Positions 10,205 to 18,229 of a stretch of DNA of 64,000 bases are shown one piece after another. The notes beneath the pieces were generated by a model. It had not been told where the DNA came from, made no database searches, and saw only the letters and a list, made by a program, of their open reading frames with translations. The position numbers and the translations under genes are program-made. The DNA comes from Helicobacter rodentium ATCC 700285 (lineage in GTDB: Bacteria; Campylobacterota; Campylobacteria; Campylobacterales; Helicobacteraceae): the NCBI RefSeq assembly GCF_000687535.1, contig NZ_JHWC01000008.1:1-64000 (forward strand). The letters are read 5' to 3'. Position 1 is the stretch's first letter. Every line of letters starts with the position of its first letter.

Positions 10205-10719
10205 TGTTGCGCTTCCTCTTGATTTAATTTGCTAATAGACACGAAATTATACCAACCATTTGGTAACATATAAAAATCTGCACGACTTTGATGAAAAATA
10301 GAACGCAAAGGCACTTCAAGCAAGAAAGTGTAAATCTGCTTAGAAGGGGTTGTTCCATAAAGAGTTAATTGGGATTGCTCCATTTGAATCTTGTTAAGAG
10401 TGATTTGCTCGGGGATTAAATCAAAGAGATTCTCAACACTCTCTTGTAACATTTTGTTTTGGCTTTCTACATAGGAATGAAAATACACTTTTTCCTCTTC
10501 TGCAAGCATTATCTCCTGATATTCTTTAATTTGCTTTAACATTTGTTGCTGCATTTCTATGGCTGCTTTTTCGTTTTGCTGCATAAAATATCCCTGCACT
10601 TTTAGCATTGCGACAAAGCCAACAAAAATAAAGAGCGTTAAGAAAATATAGCCCCACCAAATACGCGAAACTTTTTTTAGAATTGTTTTTTTGCCCGGTT
10701 GCGTGAAACTATAATTCAT
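10201..10719 (-). CDS. PilN-like inner-membrane protein
   Basis: 172 residues with a basic cytoplasmic start, one membrane helix (about 23-43), a Gln/Glu-rich coiled coil (about 48-95) and a small folded C-terminal domain with the PilN-type DLIPEQITLNKIQMEQSQL segment. It sits between PilM-like and PilO-like genes with 4-bp overlaps on both sides, so the three are translated as a unit. The N-terminus would be where a PilM-like protein docks. The call rests on order and topology. Confidence 0.6.
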   Translation of the reverse strand: MNYSFTQPGKKTILKKVSRIWWGYIFLTLFIFVGFVAMLKVQGYFMQQNEKAAIEMQQQMLKQIKEYQEIMLAEEEKVYFHSYVESQNKMLQESVENLFDLIPEQITLNKIQMEQSQLTLYGTTPSKQIYTFLLEVPLRSIFHQSRADFYMLPNGWYNFVSISKLNQEEAQQ

Positions 10720-11765
10720 ACTTGCCCTTTTGTTTCAAAAAACCTATAAGATTCATAACCTAAATCCGCCAATTCTTTTGCGACTTCACAAGTAAGCACC
10801 TGCACTTCTAGCATAGTGATTTGTTGAATCTGCTGCAAGGTTTCTTCTGCGATATTATGGGGATTAAAAATCACAACTTCACTGATAAATTCCCCCTCGT
10901 AAAGATCATTGTTGTAAAACTCATTTAAAGCAGATTGAATAAATTTCGCCGCTGTATCAACGCGAGAAAAATCATCTAAATCATCTCCCTTAGGCTCTTT
11001 GGAATCCTCTTGCAATTCATCTTCTGTATCGTCATTTTTTAAAACCTTAATAAGATCTTCTGCATCATCGCTTTCGCTATCTAAATCTAAAACATCTTCA
11101 ATTCCGCTCAATTCGTGCTGTAAATCCGATTCAATATTCGTTTTTTGAATATCCTCTTCGTCTTCGCTCAAGGAATGCTTCACAATAGACAACCCCAAAT
11201 TAATCTCACTCTCCAACACATAATATCCACCAAACAACACACCTGCGTTTTGTTTGGTAACAATTAAAGTCATATTGGAACGTTGGAATAATACATACAA
11301 TTTGCAAGAATCTTGAAAGGTGTCTTTTGCTAAGCGATAAAGCACTAAAAAAGGAGAAACTACAAAGTCTGCACCCAATTTCAAAAAACACTTTTTTGTT
11401 TCTGCGATTCCTTGATTTAAAACATAAACAGACCAATTATTATCAAATCGTTTATAAACAATTTCATTGCAATTAATGCCGTGCTTTTCAAAATCACTCT
11501 CTTTATCAGAATTAATCACTCCTTGCGTAATGGAACGCGACAAAGTTGAAACATAAGTAAAAGGATTTTTGGCACGAATTTTTTTGATATACCGCACCGC
11601 TTGGATTGGTAATTCGCCGGGATTGGTTTTAAATTCTTTTGTTTGAGTCTGTATTATCTTGCCTCTGCGATAAAAATTCACCACAACGCTACATAATTTA
11701 TGATCCACTTCAATACCAGCAATCACGGTGGCAAAAAATGGGCGAATGGTTTTAATTAAATTCAT
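10716..11765 (-). CDS. PilM-like actin-fold protein with acidic insert
   Basis: 349 residues, first gene of the trio. It has no membrane segment. The early IAGIEVDHKLCSVVV and later CKLYVLFQRSNMTLIV strands look like the phosphate-binding strand pairs of the actin/PilM fold. Residues about 195-270 form a strongly acidic, Asp/Glu-rich insert unusual for PilM. The start follows GGAG with good spacing. It could serve a transformation apparatus or a polar flagellar structure; nearby genes (nucT, chePep) are compatible with either. Confidence 0.6.
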   Translation of the reverse strand: MNLIKTIRPFFATVIAGIEVDHKLCSVVVNFYRRGKIIQTQTKEFKTNPGELPIQAVRYIKKIRAKNPFTYVSTLSRSITQGVINSDKESDFEKHGINCNEIVYKRFDNNWSVYVLNQGIAETKKCFLKLGADFVVSPFLVLYRLAKDTFQDSCKLYVLFQRSNMTLIVTKQNAGVLFGGYYVLESEINLGLSIVKHSLSEDEEDIQKTNIESDLQHELSGIEDVLDLDSESDDAEDLIKVLKNDDTEDELQEDSKEPKGDDLDDFSRVDTAAKFIQSALNEFYNNDLYEGEFISEVVIFNPHNIAEETLQQIQQITMLEVQVLTCEVAKELADLGYESYRFFETKGQV

Positions 11766-11899
11766 AATAACTCCAGACTTAAACTCGCATTGCTATATGG
11801 TATGCAATTTTGCCTTAAAAAATAGACTTTTGTAGTCAAAATTATGATTTTTTTATAAAATCCTCTTAAAATTCTATCAATCTTAACCCACTCTTTTCT

Positions 11900-12709
11900 T
11901 TAATTTTTAAAATCCATACTAGGAGCTTCCTCCTGTATAGAGTGTTGCATAGTTCCCATTTCTTGGGATTCCATTGTTTGCGGAGAATGCGAATCTTGCA
12001 TTTGGTGCATTTTATGGGACATTTGTGGATTTTGCAAGAATCTCACGCCTTTTTCAACCATTAAAGCTCCAAAAATTACAATAGAAATTGCGGCAAGATT
12101 CATTGCGAGTTTGCGTAAAAAAGGCTTGTATAGAATCGTATTGGCTAAGATTCCAAAAAGCAACAAAGGCACAATCGTAGCAATTCCAAAAATCAACATC
12201 ACCAATGCACCCTTAAAAACACTCGCAAAAGATGCTGCACTAAAAAGAAACGCATAAACAAAACCACAAGGCAACAATCCATTTAGCAACCCTAAAACAT
12301 AGAGGCTAAAAGGTGTCTTAAGATTCAAAGCATTTTGGAATTGCATTTGATACCATTTGGAATTTTGCACCGAATGCTCTAAGAATGTCAAAAATTTTGA
12401 TTTACCAAAAAGCGATAATCCCGCAAACACCATCAAAAATCCCGCAACAACAAACAATACACCACGCAAAGTGCCATTGAGACTAAACATACTTCCAAGC
12501 CCACCAACCAATGCGCCAAGCAACACATAAGTGCTAATGCGTCCAAGATTGTAAAGCAAATGAGAGATAGCTATTCCTCCCTTGCTTGTATTGTTTTTAG
12601 CTAATTTCCCGCTAAAGGCTAACACGATTCCACCACACATACCAATGCAATGCCCAAATCCCCCAACTAGCGCAATACCAAAAAGGCTAATGAAGTCTAA
12701 AGTTTCCAT
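11900..12709 (-). CDS. UreH/TauE-SafE-like membrane protein with Met/His-rich tail
   Basis: 269 residues with six to seven predicted membrane segments. The first carries GHCIGMCGGIV, the conserved Cys motif of the UreH_2 (sulfite exporter TauE/SafE-type) family, whose members often sit near copper and cytochrome oxidase assembly genes. The last 40 residues are cytoplasmic or periplasmic and very rich in Met, His and Gln, looking like a soft-metal-binding tail. A role in copper or nickel movement is inferred. It is separated from cysS by 64 bp and from the PilM-like gene by 134 bp. Confidence 0.7.
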   Translation of the reverse strand: METLDFISLFGIALVGGFGHCIGMCGGIVLAFSGKLAKNNTSKGGIAISHLLYNLGRISTYVLLGALVGGLGSMFSLNGTLRGVLFVVAGFLMVFAGLSLFGKSKFLTFLEHSVQNSKWYQMQFQNALNLKTPFSLYVLGLLNGLLPCGFVYAFLFSAASFASVFKGALVMLIFGIATIVPLLLFGILANTILYKPFLRKLAMNLAAISIVIFGALMVEKGVRFLQNPQMSHKMHQMQDSHSPQTMESQEMGTMQHSIQEEAPSMDFKN

Positions 12710-12773
12710 TTCTTTCCTTTTGCTTGTATAGAATCACCAATTTATCAGACAAAATCCAACGAGGTTTGCGATT

Positions 12774-14192
12774 CTATATTTTTTCCCACTCACACCCACT
12801 AGGTGTATCCATAATCTCTATTCCATTTGTGCGTAAATCCTCTCGGATTTTATCTGCATTTGCAAAATCTTTTGCCTTTTTGTATTCCGCTCTTTTTGCG
12901 ATGAGAGATTCAATCTCTGCGCGTCTTGCTTCGCTCACACCAAGTTTAAAGTATTCAAAAGAATCCTTTAAGCCTACACCCAAAATTCTTGCAACCAAAG
13001 CAAGATTTGCCGCAATTTGTGGAATCTTATCCTTTTGCTTATTATCTAGCATTTCATTTGCGTTCGCGATAAGTTCCTCTACAATGCTTAGGGCTTTGGA
13101 AATATTTAAATCATCGCTTAAAGCCTCTAAAAATGCCTCACTAAAAGCATTTTTCTCATTTTGAGATTCTGCATTTTGCGAGACTTTAACTTGCGTCTGT
13201 GCCAATCGTTTTTTAAGCCGATAGATTCTATCTAGCCGCTTCTTGCTTGCGAGCAAATCCTCTTCAGAGAAATTTAATCCCGCACGATAATGTGTGCTTA
13301 AAAGATAGAATCGCAGAATCTCTCCATCGTAATTTGCCAAAGCATCTTTGATAAAAAAGCTGTTCCCAAGCGACTTTGCCATTTTTTCGCCATTAATCGT
13401 TACAAAGCCGTTGTGTATCCAATATTTTGCGAGATTCTGTCCCTGCGCACAACGCGTCTGACAAACCTCATTTTCGTGGTGAGGAAACAGCAAATCTGCT
13501 CCGCCCCCGTGAATATCAATCGCGTATTTGCCCTCTGTTGCCAAATGTTCTTGAATCATTGCGCTACACTCAATGTGCCAACCCGGACGCCCCTTGCCAA
13601 AAGGCGAATCATAGCCCACATCACCTACGCCTTTGTAGCTTTTCCAAAGCGCAAAATCTTTTACATCGTGCTTTTGCTCACTATTTTGGATTCTGCTTTT
13701 GGATTCCTCATCTGCGATTCTACCGCTCAAACTCCCATAATCTATGTCTTTATCCACAGACAAATAAATATCTCCATTGGGCGTTTGATAAGCAAAGCCT
13801 TTATCTAGTAGCGTTTGAATCATCGCGCAAATGCTTGGCAAACTTTGTGTAGCCTTTGGCTCAATATCGGCACGTTCCACGCCTAGAGATTCCATTTCGT
13901 CTAAATATTTTTGTGTGTAAGTTTGCGTGATTTCCTCCACACTTAAGCCTGTTTGTGAGGATTTGTTGATGATTTTGTCATCAATATCGGTAAAATTTTT
14001 GGCAAAAATCACTTGGTAACCGCACTCCCGCAAGAGTTTGCGCCACAAATCAAACACAATCGCGCTTCTTGCGTGCCCTAAATGTGAATCGTCATACACC
14101 GTCGGACCGCACACATACATACGCACTTCTTTTGGATTAATAGGCTTAAATTCAACTTTTTCTTTTAATTTGCTATCATAAATCTTAATCAT
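12774..14192 (-). CDS. cysS: Cysteinyl-tRNA synthetase
   Basis: About 472 residues, normal length. Charges tRNA-Cys. Class I signature HLGHAR (HIGH motif, about 37-42), the zinc-ligand cysteine in YVCGPTVYDD (near 27), the GWHIECS motif and KMAKS (KMSKS-type loop) are all visible, with a C-terminal anticodon-binding helical domain. I chose the ATG at 14192 over the two in-frame GTG codons just upstream, because GGAG lies five bases before it. Confidence 0.96.
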   Translation of the reverse strand: MIKIYDSKLKEKVEFKPINPKEVRMYVCGPTVYDDSHLGHARSAIVFDLWRKLLRECGYQVIFAKNFTDIDDKIINKSSQTGLSVEEITQTYTQKYLDEMESLGVERADIEPKATQSLPSICAMIQTLLDKGFAYQTPNGDIYLSVDKDIDYGSLSGRIADEESKSRIQNSEQKHDVKDFALWKSYKGVGDVGYDSPFGKGRPGWHIECSAMIQEHLATEGKYAIDIHGGGADLLFPHHENEVCQTRCAQGQNLAKYWIHNGFVTINGEKMAKSLGNSFFIKDALANYDGEILRFYLLSTHYRAGLNFSEEDLLASKKRLDRIYRLKKRLAQTQVKVSQNAESQNEKNAFSEAFLEALSDDLNISKALSIVEELIANANEMLDNKQKDKIPQIAANLALVARILGVGLKDSFEYFKLGVSEARRAEIESLIAKRAEYKKAKDFANADKIREDLRTNGIEIMDTPSGCEWEKI

Positions 14193-14261
14193 CACCACTC
14201 CATTAAATCAAAGCTGAAGTATAGCAAAAAATGAAAGGTTTTTTAAAGAAGCGTAGGCACC

Positions 14262-15287
14262 TTAAAGACAAAATATCTCTGCGAGGGTAGATTTGGTGTA
14301 GTTTTGCAATTCTTGACTTAGATTTGCAGTGCCTTGCGGATTGAAATAATACAAAAACACTTGATTGTCTAATCCCTTGCTCTCGCCAAAAACACTTTCA
14401 AATCCTTGCACCTTATCCCTTGCATTCACCTCGTGTGTTAAGCCCTTAGGGTCTATGAAAATGATTTTATACTCCTTGCTTTGCTTATGCCTTAGCCAAA
14501 AGATAAAATCGGGATAAAACTTCCTATACGCTTGATTTTGCGAATCAAAATAAGGAATGTAAATAGAATCCACATTTTCTACAATCTTGCTAAAGCACCA
14601 TTCATAGTCTTTTAGTGCATTGTCTTTATTTTTTATATAAACTTGTAATTCCTTTAAAAATGCAATCTCGCTTTGCTCTTTTATCGCACACACAATCCGC
14701 CCATCTTGCTTCTCATCAAGGATTAAAGGATTATAATAATACTCTTTTAATTCCGCATTAAGTTCATACGATTCTATTTTTTGTATTTTTGCATTTTGCT
14801 TGATAGCCTCTGTATATTCACTAAGATTTATTTTACCATCATTAAATTCCGCTTGTAATTCCTCTTCACTTTTAGCTAATAAAACTTCTTTTATCTTTAC
14901 ATTTATCTCTTCTATAATGCTAAAATCAAGCGTGGAGCTAAATTTCTTGAAATGACAAATTTCATCTTTAATCTCTGCAAACCTTTCAAGCTTTTTACTC
15001 TTCGTATGAAAGAAACTCTCTAAAACCCTCAAAGCATTCTCCGCCTTAAGCGTTTGCATATCCCCACTAATTTCAATCGCTTGTGTCTCACTATCATTTG
15101 CCATTTTTTCTTTAACTTTACACAATGTTTGATAACCTAAATCTTTCACCCTTATGTTCTCGCTTAAAAGCAGCACATCTTCATCAAAGGATTCTATATA
15201 ACTTTTAAGCTCCTCAAAATCACATCGTGAGAGGATATAAGGCTTATTTTGTAAGTTTGTGGAATCCTTATATTTTGGCACGAGCAA
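14262..15287 (-). pseudogene. C-terminal fragment of a helicase-type restriction enzyme
   Basis: 341 codons read from a TTG, but the frame is open back to a TAG only four codons earlier and the first residues look like mid-protein sequence. The segment near 260-290 (YPDFIFWLR...IIFIDPKG) is a PD-(D/E)XK nuclease motif like that at the end of large type III-like DEAD/DEAH restriction proteins. No helicase motifs precede it. A 45-codon piece at 20377-20514, same strand, resembles the N-terminus of such proteins. The likeliest reading is the tail of a gene whose middle was replaced by the R-M cassette; a small stand-alone nuclease is possible. Confidence 0.55.
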
Positions 15288-15349
15288 GGGCTTAAGTTGC
15301 TATTAAAACTTAAATTTAGGGAAATTATAACGCCTACATTTTACTTTTA

Positions 15350-16582
15350 CTATTTGGGAAATTTAGGAATATATTTTATCCGATAATATTCTTTTAATTC
15401 TTTTTCAAGTTCTTCCCTTAATTCCTCTGTATTTTTATAAGGAATCCATTTATACCCCTGTAAATCAAAACCAACTTCTTCTTTTACTTGCCCATCTCCA
15501 TTATCTTTAAGCAACAAAATCAGTTGATTATCAATCCCTTTAGCACGACAAAGGGCTAAAGTATAACCCACTTCCAAATAAACATTAGGATTTTTACCTG
15601 TAATATCCGCAATCACAAGCCCTCTCTCATCAATTTGATTAAAAATCTCATCAATAATTTTATAAGTTGTTCCTTTTATATGTTTATCTATGCGTAAAGG
15701 CTCCAAAAGTTTTTCATCTCCTAAATTTCTACTTGCCTCTTTTATAGCTCCTCTTATCGCTTTATCAACATCATCATTACCTTTAAATTCCATAGCAATA
15801 AAAATCTTAAAACTTTTAGGAATATAGGTATTCTGATAGACCAAAAAGAGATTTTCAAAATCTTGAAATTTTTCTAACTTCGCATCCTCTAACAACCACT
15901 CACAAAAATATTTTATTTCTTTTCCTAGCTCAATGTTCTCATCATTTTGCATTTTTTCATAGAGTAAAAAGGCAATACAAATAAATTCTGCTAGTTGATT
16001 ATGATTAGAAAAACTTTCTAATACCTCTTTAAAATTATCCTGCTTAACACTATCTCTCAAAAATGCGAAAAAATTATTTAGCAGTTCCTCGTTTTCAATC
16101 TTTTTTGCCAAATAATCACAAGCTTTAGCAATTATATTTTTTTCTAATTTATCCTGATAATCTTTAAAAATACCCAAAATCTTATCATTTGATTCTTTAA
16201 ATACATATAGCCACCAATCAATACTTTTAAGTTCTTTAGAATCTTGAAATTCTTTCAATGTCTTGCTTAGATAATCTTTTGGCAAAAGCGGCTTGGATTT
16301 GGAATTAAGATAATAAAAGAGTGCCAACTCATTTTTGATGTTATCCTCATTGGATAAAATGAAAGTTACACCGATGATTTCATCACCAAAGCTACTTTCT
16401 TCACTCTCCAAAAGCCTTTTTATTGCTGAAAGCCTATGATTGCCATCAACGATTTTAAATTTTTGTAACATTTCATCTTTTTTTGAGGTCTCCCAAACTT
16501 GTAATTTTGCTAAACAATCTTTGCGTTGTGATATGCGAATACCCAAAGATTGATTTATAAATATATTTCCACTTTTCACCAT
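15350..16582 (-). CDS. DndB-like (DGNHR) protein with C-terminal TIR/deoxyribosyltransferase-like domain
   Basis: 410 residues. DGNHRLSAI at about 46-54 is a variant of the DGQHR motif of the DndB/ParB-like superfamily. Residues about 105-250 are helical. Residues about 256-400 form a separate domain with FIAMEF, then ADITGKNPNVYLEVGYTLAL (325-344), the signature of nucleoside 2-deoxyribosyltransferase/TIR-like folds, with E337 as the candidate catalytic Glu. Such domains are effectors in several antiphage systems. The N-terminal part of the DndB-like module is encoded separately by the preceding 81-residue frame, overlapping by 7 bp. It lies at the end of the R-M operon. Function is inferred. 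Confidence 0.65.
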   Translation of the reverse strand: MVKSGNIFINQSLGIRISQRKDCLAKLQVWETSKKDEMLQKFKIVDGNHRLSAIKRLLESEESSFGDEIIGVTFILSNEDNIKNELALFYYLNSKSKPLLPKDYLSKTLKEFQDSKELKSIDWWLYVFKESNDKILGIFKDYQDKLEKNIIAKACDYLAKKIENEELLNNFFAFLRDSVKQDNFKEVLESFSNHNQLAEFICIAFLLYEKMQNDENIELGKEIKYFCEWLLEDAKLEKFQDFENLFLVYQNTYIPKSFKIFIAMEFKGNDDVDKAIRGAIKEASRNLGDEKLLEPLRIDKHIKGTTYKIIDEIFNQIDERGLVIADITGKNPNVYLEVGYTLALCRAKGIDNQLILLLKDNGDGQVKEEVGFDLQGYKWIPYKNTEELREELEKELKEYYRIKYIPKFPK

Positions 16583-16821
16583 TCAACAAATTGCAATTTC
16601 TTATCCCTTACCACAATCACAATATCAGGCAAATAACGATACTTTTCATTTTTAAGATATTGAATAATTTTCTCTTCGTGTTCTTGCTCTATTTCCCTCT
16701 GATACTCCCCGCTAAAAACTTCAAAGTTTGCTAGTTGCTTAAAAGTTAAATAACCTTTAGCCACACGATAATTAAAAACTTGCTCCTGCCACAAATAAAT
16801 ATCAATGGGTTCAAATGCCAT
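16576..16821 (-). CDS. N-terminal piece of the split DndB-like gene
   Basis: 81 residues, starting 4 bp after the specificity-subunit stop. The segment FSGEYQREIEQEHEEKIIQY (about 36-55), then LPDIVIVVRD, resembles the start of DndB/DGQHR proteins, where a conserved Q-R-x(n) helix precedes the nuclease-like core. The frame closes with TGA inside ATGGTGA, where the next frame opens one base back. Either a -1 frameshift mutation has split a gene of about 490 codons, or the two halves are made separately by coupled translation, or ribosomes slip. Confidence 0.55.
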   Translation of the reverse strand: MAFEPIDIYLWQEQVFNYRVAKGYLTFKQLANFEVFSGEYQREIEQEHEEKIIQYLKNEKYRYLPDIVIVVRDKKLQFVEW

Positions 16822-16825
16822 ATAG

Positions 16826-18229
16826 TTATCCTCCTAAAATCATAGATTCCACTTGTTTTTTAGCAGATTCTAAAATTGCTTTTGCTTCTTGTTGTAGTTT
16901 TTTTGCTCTCTCTTGTCTTTGCCTTATTTCATCAGCAATTCTTTCCTGCTCTGTCAATGATGGCAGAGGAATTTTTAGGTTTAAAAATTTGTCTATATTT
17001 AGATGTTTTATCACCGCTCCGATACTTTGACGACTAGCGAGAATATTCATCATAGAGCTTGCAAGCAAAAACTGCAAAAAATATCTATTAACTTCTTGGG
17101 TTAGCTTTAGCCTAAGTATTCCTCCGCTAATGACGTAATCTCTGGAGGTATCTGCTTCTAGACATATTCCTATCGTGCCATCTTTAGAATATAAAAGTTC
17201 ATTTTCTTGAGGCTGGAAAATTTTAAGATTCTCATAAAGAGAAGCACTAATAAACTTTTGCACATTGTCAAAATCTATGCCACTATTTGAAATATCACTT
17301 ACCCTAATAAATGGAATCTCTTGGCTTTGCGAATATTCGCTACTGCCAACTTCTATACCTTTTCTGAAACCCTCTATTGTAGAAGCTAAATTGACTAAAG
17401 GATATGAGGAACATTGTAAGGCTTTTTCTAGGTCTTGATAATATTTTTGATGATAGTTTGGGTCAAAGCGAGTATTACTTATATCGCTAAAGCTTCGCAT
17501 AAAGATTCTGTTTTCTAGGATATTATTACTTTTTAGTGGCATTACAATACCTAATTCGTCCAATAAATATTTATCAGTAGAATCTAAAATCTCTTTTGCT
17601 ATTTGGTCTTTGTCTTTCTTAACTTGATAAGCGTTGTCCATAATATCAATAATTTGCTGTTGAATTTGTTTGTTGGGAATCTGTGGAATTTGTAATTCTT
17701 TGATTCTCTCAATAGCCAATTTTGGAATTGTCGTTTGTATATATTGTCTTTTCATTTGATTTTGCAAAAACGAAGTTTTCAAAACAATACTCAAAAATTT
17801 TGGCAATACACTATTAATAGCTTGTAGCTTTACGCAATTTTCTGTCAAAATGACTTGATTATTTGTGTGATTTTTAAATAAAAATATTTTTCCTATTGTT
17901 CCAGCAATAGACAAAGCTATTTCATTATTATGGATTTCATAACGAGAAAGGAGATTAAAAATATTCTCATCTATTGATTTTAAATTATTTATATCAACCT
18001 CTAAACTTTCAGAATCTAAATCTTCAACGCGTAAATATTTATATGGCGTTATGGTATGAGAATAGGTTTCACCCTTTGGGATTCTCTTACCACTTCGGAT
18101 AGAAACAAAGCTTTTTAGGGGATAGGTTGTTATTGTTATATTGGCATCTCTATAATACTCTGCATCAAATCTTCCATAACAAACTTCGCTGAAATTGCGT
18201 GAAAATATCTTGCTCATTTTTTGCCCCAA
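16826..18229 (-). CDS. R-M specificity subunit (HsdS-like)
   Basis: 467 residues with two target-recognition domains in tandem (about 20-215 and 245-465), each followed by a conserved helix (IPNKQIQQQIIDIMDNAY near 180; LTEQERIADEIRQRQERAKK near 425). This two-TRD layout reads a bipartite DNA target. It overlaps the upstream methylase-nuclease gene by 16 bp. No HsdR motor subunit is in the window, which points to a BcgI-like type IIB arrangement (RM subunit plus S subunit) rather than classic type I. No truncation or inverted TRD repeats nearby. Confidence 0.85.
   Translation of the reverse strand: MGQKMSKIFSRNFSEVCYGRFDAEYYRDANITITTYPLKSFVSIRSGKRIPKGETYSHTITPYKYLRVEDLDSESLEVDINNLKSIDENIFNLLSRYEIHNNEIALSIAGTIGKIFLFKNHTNNQVILTENCVKLQAINSVLPKFLSIVLKTSFLQNQMKRQYIQTTIPKLAIERIKELQIPQIPNKQIQQQIIDIMDNAYQVKKDKDQIAKEILDSTDKYLLDELGIVMPLKSNNILENRIFMRSFSDISNTRFDPNYHQKYYQDLEKALQCSSYPLVNLASTIEGFRKGIEVGSSEYSQSQEIPFIRVSDISNSGIDFDNVQKFISASLYENLKIFQPQENELLYSKDGTIGICLEADTSRDYVISGGILRLKLTQEVNRYFLQFLLASSMMNILASRQSIGAVIKHLNIDKFLNLKIPLPSLTEQERIADEIRQRQERAKKLQQEAKAILESAKKQVESMILGG

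Noticed and set aside
13413-13852. Two plus-strand frames of 131 and 141 codons within cysS
   Set aside because: Antisense to conserved synthetase motifs; shadows only.
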